From positions 34,012-54,787 of the forward strand of contig BFEA01000660.1 of assembly GCA_003427395.1 (NCBI GenBank): a stretch of 20,776 nt of DNA, given 5' to 3'. Made by a program: the position numbers and the translations under genes. Source of the DNA: Chara braunii (taxonomy: Eukaryota > Streptophyta > Charophyceae > Charales > Characeae). Positions within the stretch are counted from its first letter, which is position 1. Each line of letters opens with the position of its first letter. Positions 9,696 to 17,539 of the stretch are shown in pieces. The notes beneath the pieces are model-generated. The model did no database searches. It was not told where the DNA came from and worked only from the letters and a program-made list of their open reading frames with translations.

Positions 9696-9841
9696 CTGTC
9701 AGAACTCCACCTCCCGTTTCCTTCCTCTGAAAGGCATTTCACAATGTAGACCCCAAATTCGAATCCCAGGGTCAAAATCCCTAGTCCGAGAGAGGCCAGG
9801 TCGGCCAGTTTCAGAAAGGCTACATCGGGTACCCCCCAGAG

Positions 9842-10032
9842 GTCAAGTCCAACAGGTACCCGGTCAACAGTCACATCCCAGAGCAGAAGTCACATCCCGT
9901 AAGTAAAAGTCACGTCTCGTAGTCAAAAGTCGTGTCCCACAGGCATAAGTCAAAGGTCGTGTCTCACAACCAAAGCTCATATCCAACAGGCAAGGGTCAC
10001 GACTCACAGTCAAGGGTCACGTTTGACAGTCC
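9842..10032. repeat. Degenerate short tandem array (unit about 22-25 bp)
   Basis: A run of units built on AAGTCACGTC(C/T)C..AGTCA recurs with substitutions, for example at 9869, 9888, 9908, 9927, 9949, 9986 and 10008. Two units with AAGTC-type cores carry the alternative TATCCAACAGG / TCCAACAGG. No ORF of interest crosses it. Confidence 0.7.
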
Positions 10033-10601
10033 CAAAGCAGCAGCACACCAAGGGGAACTCAGGGAGGTACCAGGCCTCAATATTCTGAAACAAACAGGCC
10101 GTGGGCATGTGGTAGGAAGCAGAGGCTGGGACGAGTAAGGGCTCAGTCCAAGTCAATATAAGGACTGGGCAGCCTCATTTCGGACAGATTGCTCATTCGC
10201 AAGAAGCCTGAAAGTGAGGCGCTTGTGCGCTATCTGCGAGTGGCTAGCGCTGGAGCCCTGCTGGGCAGCGCTGTGCTGAGGAAGGGAGGCAGCCATAGCA
10301 GCATAGCTAGTAGTAGGAGATAGAGCTGAGTCGTAGCGGATGTATCCACAGTCAAGATCTTCAAGTGGAGAGAGAGGGCCGAGAGGGCATGTGCCTGGTT
10401 CTTGATGGTGATTTATCTGAGCAACATCTGCATGTTCTCTGTTTCCTGCTTCTGAGTTCTTCTCCGGGTTGCAACATGATCATTATAGTCTTGTCATATA
10501 GGACTATACCAGAGTTTATAGTCCTATAAGTGATATAGGACTATATTGGAGTTGTGTGGCAGTAGCCTGGGCGCTGAGCGCCGAGTAGGGAGAATACACA
10601 C
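10033..10601. other. Non-coding sequence up to adapter 1
   Basis: Contains a TATA-like TCAATATAAGG at about 10155 followed by GC-rich sequence; this could be a promoter or part of a transposable element, but nothing confirms it. A cluster of 12-mers lies at 10497-10545 and a small GGCGC/GCGCC hairpin near 10569-10581. The block ends at the sequencing adapter. Confidence 0.35.
10497..10545. repeat. 12-mer in direct, inverted, direct order
   Basis: TATAGGACTATA at 10497-10508, its exact reverse complement TATAGTCCTATA at 10517-10528, and the first form again at 10534-10545. The first and third are each followed by ..GAGTT (CCAGAGTT, TTGGAGTT). Confidence 0.85.
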
Positions 10602-10639
10602 CTGTCTCTTATACACATCTAGATGTGTATAAGAGACAG
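10602..10639. other. Nextera mate-pair junction adapter (assembly artefact)
   Basis: CTGTCTCTTATACACATCT (10602-10620) followed directly by its reverse complement AGATGTGTATAAGAGACAG (10621-10639). This 38-base palindrome is the Tn5 mosaic-end junction formed when Nextera mate-pair fragments are circularised. It is synthetic, and sequences on its two sides were not adjacent in the genome. A minus-strand ORF across it reads VSYTHLDVYKRQ, the familiar translation of this adapter, so that 112-codon ORF is chimeric. Confidence 0.98.
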
Positions 10640-11190
10640 CCCAGGTAGGGTTTGTGCTGCGCTTTCCTCCCGTGGTCTCAGGGTGCCGCTGCAAGTGCTT
10701 CTTCCCTGCGCTCATGCGCTCAAGCTGCCTGGCTGCTTCTTCCGGATTGGAATTTCTGTAGAATGCCCGACCTATTCTGCTATGTTCCGGCTGGGATATT
10801 GAAAGGCCGATAGTCACTGGCTGCCAGCAACAGGGGAACCGGTCGTTGAGTCCCAACCTCAACTTGGCCTGGGCCTACCTTTCGGAAACTGCTTGCGCCC
10901 TTGGCCTTCGCTGAGGGCCAAACCTTCCCCAGCCTCCCTTGGGAGGATCTTGGCCTCATCTATCACACCGACTTTTGTGGCACAGCGCACTGCAGATGCC
11001 CCATACACCCGTGTTATAAGTATGATGGAAACTCCTTTTTTTTTTTTTTTTTAATGTATCGTTCATTCCTAGAGGGCAGGGCTCTGTTCTTTTCTGGGGA
11101 GCATTTGGTCTGGTGACTGAGGTCGCTTTTCCACCAGCAGTGGCAGCAGGTCGGAGTATTTACAAATGCGATTGCTGGATCATCCACCAT
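10640..11190. other. No gene recognised, start of block 2
   Basis: A minus-strand frame (about 10640-10862) is open and has a charged stretch (NSNPEEAARQLERMSAGKKH), but it runs into the adapter and shows no known domain. A T run lies at 11036-11052. If the gene model is right this is intron between SulP exons 20328-20388 and 12917-13044. Confidence 0.35.
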
Positions 11191-11217
11191 AATCAATTAA
11201 ATTTGAATTAATTGATT
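11191..11217. other. Perfect AT-rich hairpin
   Basis: AATCAATTAA (11191-11200) and TTAATTGATT (11208-11217) are exact reverse complements around a 7-base loop. Function unknown. Confidence 0.6.
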
Positions 11218-11876
11218 CTTTCGTTTTGGCATGTTCCCCCCCCCCCAAAAAAAAGACACAAGGCCCCTTCTATTCTGGGGGCATCAGTCCGGTTGCTTAT
11301 TACCGGCAAGCAATGCCTGCTACGAGTCGACCCACCCCCCAAGCCCTGTCCTTCCCTCAAGGGGTGCTTCTGCTGGCCGGGAAGCTTACTGGCAGCGCCC
11401 AGTCAAGCAGCAGAAGGATCCCAAGGGAGGCAGGGTGCGGGGGGGGGCGGCGCTCGTAGCAGTCTCTTAGGCTGCATGTACCGTCCCAATCTTCCCAAAG
11501 CCTTGTTACTCAAGCCGTCCTTCTACATTGTCTATGCCTACCCTACAACATCCCTTTACTTGCCTGTCCATCTCCTTTATTTCTCTCACCTTGCCTCCCC
11601 ACATCTTACGCCTCCCCCCACCTTTGCTTCATCGCCTATCCTAACTCTACGCTCCCCTATCCCGTTCGACTCCACTCTGTTCTCATATCCGGCTTTTCAA
11701 AGGTTCAACCCAGCTTTTCCCAATTTTCCCGTGTTGATCCTTTCTTTCTTTCTTTATCACTTTTTTCTCCTCCGTACATCTGTCGCCCCTATTTGTACCC
11801 ATGTAGCCCCCCTTCATTCCTATTTTACACCAATTTTGCAGCTATTCTGCAACTATTCTACACCTGCAGCACCTTA
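11218..11876. other. Pyrimidine-rich tract, no gene accepted
   Basis: The + strand is strongly C/T-rich from about 11470 to 11870. A 221-codon ORF (11212-11877), the longest in the window, crosses a C run, an A run and a G run and then reads this biased sequence as low-complexity Pro/Leu/Phe/Ser. With no motif and no splice evidence, it is best explained by composition. Confidence 0.5.
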
Positions 11877-11927
11877 GCATGGAACTTGAACTTAACAAAA
11901 AAAAAAAAAAGGCATGGAACTTGAACT
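11877..11927 (+). repeat. Poly(A)-only retroinsertion with 16-bp target-site duplication
   Basis: GCATGGAACTTGAACT occurs at 11877-11892 and again at 11912-11927. Between them lies only TAAC plus 14 A and a G. A long direct repeat around an A tract is the signature of target-primed reverse transcription. Here almost nothing but the tail was inserted. Confidence 0.75.
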
Positions 11928-12044
11928 AGCGTATCATCCTCCCTGTTCGGGCTCCCTTTCCGGCCGAGGCACATGGCCGAACGAACTGGGCCAAACTGCA
12001 TCTGACCCATTTATGGGTCCCGGCCCCCGGTGGTCAGCAATTGT

Positions 12045-12209
12045 GGATGATTCTTTTTTTTTTTTTTTGTTTAAGATATTGGACTATTCCTCGATTTATG
12101 CGTGTCATCCTTGAAAGCGCAGGGGCCATGCTAATCTTCCTTCTCTGTATCGTTCCAATTTTAACGGATGTCCCGAAGGACATTTTGCGGATGATTCTTT
12201 TTTTTTTTT
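12045..12209 (-). repeat. Retroposed-unit boundaries: direct repeats around the U6-like sequence
   Basis: GGATGATTC plus a T run occurs at 12045-12068 and 12189-12209. Read on the minus strand this is A-rich plus GAATCATCC on both sides of the U6-like unit, with a longer A run at its 3' end. This is what LINE-type retroposition of a small RNA leaves. Confidence 0.65.
12070..12183 (-). ncRNA. U6 snRNA-like sequence, probable retropseudogene
   Basis: Read on the minus strand it begins with a perfect 5' hairpin ATGTCC-TTCG-GGACAT (12168-12183). It continues TTAAAATTGGAACGATACAGAGAAG, ATTAGCATGGCCCCTGCGC, CAAGGATGACACGC and CATAAATCGAGG. ACAGAGA, AGC and the internal stem-loop are all present. 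Unlike known U6, two bases are added between ACAGAGAAG and GATTAGC, and a few (TTT/C) in the internal stem-loop's loop. U6 is the catalytic spliceosomal RNA. The added bases fall in the U2-pairing region, and with flanking direct repeats they point to a retropseudogene rather than the working gene, but the 3' half is clearly the plant/protist type. Confidence 0.7.
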
Positions 12210-12227
12210 CTTTCTCTTTCTGTATTT

Positions 12228-12324
12228 GGTCCAGTGGACCACGGATCAGATATTGAACTTTAATTTATAATTAAACTGATCAGAACAGATACTACACTTG
12301 ATCTTACTTAGCCGAAAGACTGAT
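12228..12324 (-). ncRNA. U2 snRNA-like 5' half, probable pseudogene
   Basis: On the minus strand it reads TTTCGGCTAAG, AAGATCAAGTGTAGTATCTGTTC, ATCAGTTTAAT and AATATCTGAT, then a GGTCC/GGACC hairpin. The branch-point-recognition segment GTAGTA is intact. Compared with ordinary U2, the first stem is shortened, two to three bases are inserted after GCTAAG, and stem-loop IIa has about 18 extra bases that form their own TTTAATT/AATTAAA hairpin. The Sm site and 3' stem-loops are missing; an A-rich stretch follows, then the U6-like unit about 45 bases downstream in the same direction. Confidence 0.65.
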
Positions 12325-12483
12325 TAATTCTATAGAATCTATACATACGTAAACTTTTTTTTGTTCTTTTGGTTAAAAGTTTTGGCAATTGCGATACATT
12401 CCTTGGTCATGTGAGTCCTTTCTGCCATTGCTCTTTTGAAACATTTACTTTGTGAATGTGCTACGAGGGAACGGAAAGGACTT

Positions 12484-12616
12484 ATCTGAGGGCATACTCA
12501 CATGAGGACTTTCCTGGATGCATCTGACCGGAATCACAGCCTGTCCATGATATATCTGACCGCAATTTCGTCCGGAGCTTAGTCGGAAAGGTCCTAGTGT
12601 GTGTATGCTCTTAGAT
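12484..12616. mobile_element. Inverted-repeat element (MITE-like), family 1
   Basis: Left arm 12484-12514 and right arm 12585-12616 are imperfect reverse complements sharing GCATAC.CACA..AGGAC.TTTCC cores. The interior contains two diverged ATCTGACCG(G/C)AAT motifs. No ORF. A related, end-truncated copy is at about 15423-15530. Confidence 0.6.
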
Positions 12617-12916
12617 CGAAAAGAAAACAGAAATGTATGTTTGTTAAATTTGCTTTGTGAATGTGCTCTACCTCCGCGAACAGGAAGAAACCATCTGAAC
12701 GAAAAACAAAGCGTTTGCTTTTGTGAAATAATGTGGTCCCCACAGACAAAATGGAGCCATCTCACACGGCGGGGGGAAGAATAAAAAAAAATAAAAATAC
12801 ATTTTCTTTGTGCATTTTCTCTTGGTGCATCATCCGTGTGAGAACACAGAGGCATGCGGAGTGTTTTGTGCTCACAGCAAGGTAACCACGTGATAACCTC
12901 CGGTTTGTGTGAACAG

Positions 12917-13044
12917 GTTCATTCTCTCGGTCGGCTGTCAATCAAACAGCAGGAGCAAAGACAACTGTGTCTAATATCGTTATGGCCACCGTTATCTTGT
13001 TCACACTTAGCTTTATCACGCCGTTGTTTGTTAACATTCCTCAG
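12917..13044 (+). CDS. SulP sulfate transporter exon: SFSRSAVN signature and next helix
   Basis: Acceptor TTGTGTGAACAG, donor CAG|GTACGC. The exon supplies two bases completing a Gly codon, then SFSRSAVNQTAGAKTTVSNI and VMATVILFTLSFITPLFVNI. Sulfate transporters read TGSFSRSAVN..AG..TAVSNIVMA......LLFLTPLF at this point, so identification is firm. The entry phase is exactly that left by exon 20328-20388, and its last residues YVTT plus G complete TTGSFSRSAVN. It leaves in phase 0 into exon 15289. These proteins move sulfate across plasma, vacuolar or plastid membranes; which is meant cannot be told. Confidence 0.93.
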
Positions 13045-13245
13045 GTACGCTCAGCGTCAATTCAATCCCAAATGTTGCGTATCCAAAAGAAGTATGATTG
13101 GATGAGGAAGCCGCAAAGTATCTGAAGTGAACTAAAGTAAGATGCGATTTGATTTGTAGTAGATGGGAAAAAAACAGGCCCGGATCTTATCTTCACTGGC
13201 GATGTGTTTGATGGAGTGGAAAGAAAGGTACTAAGTTCAACAAAC

Positions 13246-13636
13246 TGGCCAGAAATCCCAGGGACAAGGAAATACATGTCTAGGGTGTAGGGTTTAGGGT
13301 TTGGGGTAGGGGTTAGGGGTTAGGGTTTTGGGGTTAGGGTATAGGGTCTAGGGTTCAGGGTTTGGGGTTAGGGTATAGGGTCTAGGGGTAGGGGCTAGGG
13401 GTTAGGGTATAGGGGTTAGGGTCGGAGATAGCTCTAAATGTAATAATAATATTATAATATTATGGTTTATGTGAAGTGAACCACCTGGCCAGCTATCCCT
13501 GGGACAAGGAAATACTTGTCGAGGGTTTGGGGTTTGGGGTTAGGTATTAGGGTATAGGGTATAGGGTTGGAGGTTTGGGGTTAGGGATTAGGCTTAGGGT
13601 ATATGGTTCAGCGTTAGGGGTTAGGGTTTAGGGGGT
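13246..13636 (+). repeat. Degenerate TTTAGGG telomere-like tracts with repeated flanks
   Basis: Two tracts (13281-13423 and 13521-13636) are built from seven-base variants such as TTTAGGG, TATAGGG, TCTAGGG and TTTGGGG. Each is preceded by nearly the same flank (CTGGCCAG...GGGACAAGGAAATAC.TGTC at 13246 and 13477). A third, more diverged flank (GTGAACCGACCGGCCAGAACTCCC) is at about 13819 without a tract. They sit inside an intron. Confidence 0.85.
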
Positions 13637-14058
13637 TCAAAATTCAGCCGATCTTCAGACAAATTGTGCAACAGCACAACCCTTCTGTCAATACTCCTCT
13701 GGTACATGGAGACGGGCAATTCTCTTTTTTTTTTTTTGTCTTTTTCTTTGTTACGGAGTTTCAAATCGATCCCCATTTCCGCATTGTTTTGTGTCAAAAG
13801 GACAATCCCCTTGTGAAAGTGAACCGACCGGCCAGAACTCCCTTGAGCTAGGAGACGATTGTCAATCGAACAATCAAGTCGATACAGGCAAATGGAGCTG
13901 CAGCACACCATTGTTGAAGTTTGTTTGTCAGTAGTACATGATGTACTACACGGGTATTCTAGCCTTTGATTGAATCGGAATAATCCTCATTGTTTTCTGT
14001 CCCAAGTATAATTGCTTTCCAAAGAGGACCAGCTGTTTTCCTTTCTGTGGAAAGAATC

Positions 14059-14161
14059 GTCTTCACCCGAATAGAACCCGCCCGGTCATTAAAGCCGTAT
14101 TTGGCACAACTTTCAGTCTAGATACAGCGGTAATGACTGGGTGTCGTATTCGGGCGAAGAC
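14059..14161. mobile_element. Inverted-repeat element (MITE-like), family 2, long copy
   Basis: GTCTTCACCCGAATA (14059-14073) faces TATTCGGGCGAAGAC (14147-14161). Complementarity continues inward through GTCATTA/TAATGAC and GCCGTAT/ATACAGC, so the 103-base element folds almost entirely. No ORF. A shorter relative is at 19225-19286. Confidence 0.8.
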
Positions 14162-14182
14162 AGTAGGTGGTGTTACGAAGGC

Positions 14183-14327
14183 AATAAACTTGAATAAAGT
14201 ACTAAGAATCGAGACCATTCCGGCGGCTTGAATAAACTTGAATAAAGTACTAATAATCGACCCATTCCAGCGGCTTGAATAAACTTGAACAAAGTACTAA
14301 TAATCGAGACCATTCCGGCGGCTTGAA
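14183..14327. repeat. Three-copy tandem repeat, period 47-48 bp
   Basis: Units begin at 14183, 14231 and 14278 with AATAAACTTGAA(T/C)AAAGTACTAA and end with CCATTCC(G/A)GCGGCTTG. A minus-strand ORF here is a translation of the repeat. Confidence 0.9.
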
Positions 14328-14857
14328 TATAGCCATCAAGCACACCTCCGGTCAAGTGCATATCGCGAATTTGTTGGGAGATTCTGGAAAGCGAAGTAGC
14401 TGTGAGCTTTTAGCACCTCTGCGACGGCTAAGGACGTAGAGGTGGCGAGTTTTGAAGCAGCCCTGCGATTGTTAAGGAAGAATCCTAAGGAGTCATGACT
14501 TATCAATTGTTGTCCGCCCCCCGGAGTTGGGGGCAATGCAAAAGTTATAATGAATTAAAAGTTGGAAAAAGTTAAACTGGGTGATTGACATGGATTGTAG
14601 ATGTCTTTTCAGTTTTGTTCTTTTTCTTTTGGTCCTTCTTTGGTACAACGAGAATGAAACGCGATGTCATTGTCTGACTATTGGCCAACTGATATGGTGG
14701 TCGTTTTTTCAGAGGTTACGCAAAATCTTTTTTCGAAATAGGGTTTAATAAACAAATACTTGAAATACAATGATTCGTACTATTTCTTAATTAAATATTT
14801 TTTTCTTTTCTTTTCTTTTCTTTTATTTTCTTTTGAATTAAATTTAGACAATTTCTC

Positions 14858-14955
14858 TAGGCTACCAGAGTGGCCCGGGACCACTTGCCTGGCCGGGCAA
14901 AAACAAAATAAATAAATAAATATTAAATAATAAATACTAAATAAATAAATACCGT
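14858..14955 (+). mobile_element. Short GC-rich SINE-like element with A-rich tail
   Basis: TAGGCTACCAG, then GTGGCCCGGGACCACTTG and GGCCGGGC, followed by an A-rich tail with AAAT units. Similar in order to the minus-strand copy at 15081-15181. No Pol III boxes are seen, so the SINE label is an inference from the tail. Confidence 0.5.
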
Positions 14956-15080
14956 TGATTAAACTTGATTGTGTTTTTTTTTTTAATTTGGTGAAGAATT
15001 TCGATGTGACCCTGAGGCAAATGTCGCTCAGTCTATTTTTCTGCATAACATAATTTTTTTCCCGATTTTTTTTTTTTATG

Positions 15081-15211
15081 TTTTTTTTTTTTTTTTTTTT
15101 TTCTGGGACCTTCTTTGGTCCTTGCACGGCCGGGCCGCCTGGGAAAACAAGGTGACCCGGGCGGCCCGGCTGGTAGCCTAACAATTTCTCGATTTATGAA
15201 TGTCATCCTTG
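15081..15211 (-). mobile_element. SINE-like element fused to a U6 3' fragment
   Basis: On the minus strand, a U6 fragment (15184-15211: CAAGGATGACA..CATAAATCGAGAAAT) leads directly into TAGGCTACCAG, then CGGGCCGCCCGGG and GGCGGCCCGGCCG, a self-complementary GGACC..AGGTCC, and a run of about 22 A (15081-15102). The body matches the + strand element at 14858. This layout, small RNA piece followed by another retrosequence and poly(A), is what template switching during reverse transcription produces. Confidence 0.55.
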
Positions 15212-15288
15212 TATTAATTATTTTTATATAATCATAGGATGTCCAATTTGACTGTCGGTGAACTTGGATTGTGGCCGTATGTTTCCAG

Positions 15289-15330
15289 TGTGTTTTGTCA
15301 GCCATTATCATTCAAGCTGTCCTTAGCTTG
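15289..15330 (+). CDS. SulP sulfate transporter exon: LSAIII membrane segment
   Basis: A 42-base exon between acceptor TGTTTCCAG and a perfect donor TTG|GTAAGT, reading CVLSAIIIQAVLSL. Sulfate transporters read TPL.VLSAIIISA.LGLID here, directly after the TPLF that ends the exon at 12917-13044. Both borders are phase 0, in agreement with it. Confidence 0.85.
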
Positions 15331-15768
15331 GTAAGTATCGACGGTCCCAATGCACCTGCAGAAGCAAGCACCCTTTTCTTTTTTTCTTGTCTTTTATCGA
15401 GCCAACGTGTTTTTGATTGCTCTACTGAGGATGTACTCACACTAGCACTATCTTAAATGTATCGGCCCGGATTTACGACCTGACCTGTACGAGGCATCTG
15501 GCCGTAATTCCGTCCAGAAATAAGTAAAAAAGCGCTTTATGAGTCGACTATTCATCATGTTTTTTTGTAAGATTGTCTGTGTGGGGGTTGTGGGCCAACG
15601 ATTATGGCCTCGCATGATGAATGTGGCCAACGATTATGGGCAGGTTCATGCTTTCCAAGCATGAACAGAGCCCTGGCGGAACTCGAACGCAGAGTAGTTT
15701 GCCCTTTATATACAAATGGAAGGTAACAACAACCAACAGTCTCACACATTCTCCAAAAAAAAAAATCT
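15331..15768. other. Intron-like sequence to adapter 2
   Basis: Follows the SulP exon. Holds a truncated relative of inverted-repeat family 1 at about 15423-15530 (GATGTACTCACACTAG; CATCTGGCCGTAATTCCGTCCAG). No further exon is recognised. Confidence 0.5.
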
Positions 15769-15787
15769 AGATGTGTATAAGAGACAG
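15769..15787. other. Nextera mosaic end (assembly artefact)
   Basis: AGATGTGTATAAGAGACAG, the 19-base Tn5 mosaic end, preceded by ATCT, which are the last four bases of the other half of the junction adapter. Synthetic sequence marking a false join. ORFs crossing it are chimeric. Confidence 0.95.
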
Positions 15788-15838
15788 CTGTGTGTGTGTG
15801 CGTGCGTGTGTGTTTCTGGTGCTGACTCCTGAGACTTT

Positions 15839-16426
15839 GTGATTGGAGACGGTGGGGAAGTGTTTTTCTCTTTCCAGATACAAATGAATGATGCTAAACT
15901 CCACAGCATTGACAGATTGGCAGTGAGTGAATACACAGTGAACACTGAACTTAGTGAAGTTCTCAGCCCGGGAGCATTGCCATTGCCGCAAGAAGTACTA
16001 AGAAGCCCAGACCATTTGCCCAACAACCATGAAAGATATTGCGCTAGAGAGTGAGCTCACATGCCGGATTCCGTTGCGCGGAAGGCGCAGGAAGGCAAAA
16101 AGAAAATGCATTGGTTGCGCCGACGGGCTGAAAATCACACACTCTGGGCGCGGGAGGACATACTTCACGGCCAGATTCAGTTTAGAGAAGCAACTGAACG
16201 CGCCCAGTTGGGCCTCTTTTCTCCCTTCCCCGAACACCCCCTGCTACTTCGCCTCTGTACTAACATCTCCTGTGGTCCCCAAAGGATCGAAAGGTTGTGG
16301 TTTGGTCTTATAAGGAAGGAAACATTGTGGGTCATTTGGAAAGAAAGGTGCAGCATCACACTGGACGACACATGGAACAGCAGAGAGAAGGTGTGGGCCT
16401 CTACAAAAGACCAGCATCCTTCCTAG
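15839..16426 (+). pseudogene. Long frame with one stop, possible retroelement remnant
   Basis: One frame is open from 15839 to 16426 except for a single TGA at 16052-16054. The second half includes HPLLLRLCTNISCGPQRIERL and LWVIWKERCSI. The WxIWKER motif resembles the tail of plant non-LTR retrotransposon proteins (zf-RVT region), but the Cys/His residues expected before it are not clear. It may equally be a chance frame. It overlaps a candidate SulP exon at its 5' end. Confidence 0.25.
15878..15922 (+). CDS. Candidate SulP exon upstream of EAVAIGR
   Basis: Strong acceptor (GTGTTTTTCTCTTTCCAG) and strong donor (GCA|GTGAGT) enclose 45 open bases reading IQMNDAKLHSIDRLA. The phase-0 end fits the next exon, and LA before EAVAIGR agrees with the ALAEAIAVGR of plant proteins. 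The rest lacks the expected hydrophobic character, so the assignment is uncertain. Confidence 0.3.
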
Positions 16427-17156
16427 CCATGTGGGACGCTGGGGAAGCCAATGGGTGCCATAGCCATGTTGTGCGTTGAGCAAGAAGAGCAGCGCCATAA
16501 CCAGATTGAAGTCTTAATCGCGTCCATCTTAGGGACGGCAATGCCTATGCGATTGCGATCAATCGCCTCTTGTCGAAGATTTGTTATCCATAGTGACATG
16601 TCGAACGGCGATTGATTGCAATCTGGCGTGTGAACTTTGTGCCTGAGGGAGACAAGCAGATGGTTCTAGAAGGGGAGATCCTTGGGGAAGAGGAAGTCCG
16701 TGGAGGAGTGAAGAGTAGCGCTAAGAGGACGCCGCTGAGGTACATGGAAGCAGCATGATACTATGCGGCATGGCAGTGGGCACAAAATACGATAGTGTAG
16801 AGGATAAGAGTAGTTGGTCCACCTGGGCTGCTGCAGAGACCAGCGAGGGCAGAGAGCTGTTATCGTTGTTGTAATTGATTGCTGGAGGCATGAAGGGGGC
16901 TTTCATTATCAACATAGTTCAACACATGTTATCATTGATTTCATTGGTTTGTCAATTCTGCTAATGACTTGTTGCCATCTGCATGCTTATTAGAGTTCAT
17001 CATTTTCTAATTTTTTGGTCATGTAATTTGAGGTCCTCCGGAGTCGAGAGCAGGGTTCTTCGCATGCAAAAGAGTAACCACAGTCAGAAAAAGATAGAAA
17101 AAAAGTTAAGAGAGTTAGGGAGGGAAAAAAAAGGGCAACGAGTAATTATGAGAGAG
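16427..17156. other. No gene recognised
   Basis: Probably intron upstream of the exon at 17474. No exon with both splice borders was found, and no repeat of note. Confidence 0.4.

Positions 17157-17212
<56 letters not shown>
17157..17212. repeat. (TCAA)14 microsatellite
   Basis: Fourteen uninterrupted TCAA units. The poly(Ile-Asn-Gln-Ser) ORF over it is a by-product. Confidence 0.97.
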
Positions 17213-17213
<1 letters not shown>

Positions 17214-17473
17214 GAGCACTTCATGCTCCAATATTGCAAATTCTCTCATTACTGTCATGTTGGGAGTGGGGTTCAGAGTTGGGTTGGGTTCGAAGGGGGG
17301 TTATTCAGAGTCGGGCTTGGAGGGTGACAACTTGTACAGTGTTTACTCTGCATATGGAGTCATTTTATTGACTTTTGAGGGTTGGAAGTTGGGCTTGGAC
17401 CCCTTGGGGGTTTACACTGCAGATTGACATGTGAAAATTTGTCATATTTGATCGGGCTGATGACATTTTGCAG

Positions 17474-17539
17474 GAAGCTGTGGCGATTGGAAGAACGTTT
17501 GCCATCAAGAACAACTACCACATCAATGGCTCGAGAGAG
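17474..17539 (+). CDS. SulP sulfate transporter exon: EAVAIGRTFA segment
   Basis: Acceptor ATTTTGCAG and donor GAG|GTGATA enclose 22 codons starting EAVAIGRTFAIKNNYHINGS and ending RE. Plant sulfate transporters read EAIAVGRTFA..K.Y.IDGNKE at this place, the conserved membrane helix and loop before the SFSRSAVN signature. Both ends are phase 0. The next exon in the protein is at 20328. The N-terminal part of the protein, several hundred residues in the family, should lie upstream but was not recognised in block 3. Confidence 0.88.

Larger units (their letters stand above)
13045..15288 (+). other. SulP intron filled with repeats
   Basis: A GT-AG intron of 2244 bases between the two block 2 exons, with no adapter inside. 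It holds the telomere-like tracts, an inverted-repeat element, a 48-bp tandem repeat, two SINE-like copies and a U6 fragment, listed separately. The parts between (13640-14058, 14331-14840) show no gene. Confidence 0.8.

Noticed and set aside
10524-10862. 112-codon minus-strand ORF
   Set aside because: It includes the translated sequencing adapter (VSYTHLDVYKRQ), so it joins unrelated sequences.
11212-11877. Longest ORF in the window (221 codons)
   Set aside because: It crosses three homopolymers, then reads a pyrimidine-rich tract as low-complexity residues; no motif and no splice or context support.
13281-13636. True chromosome end
   Set aside because: Tracts are short, degenerate and lie between two confident exons of one gene.
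17157-17212. CRISPR-like array
   Set aside because: Simple tetranucleotide microsatellite in a eukaryotic intron; no spacers.
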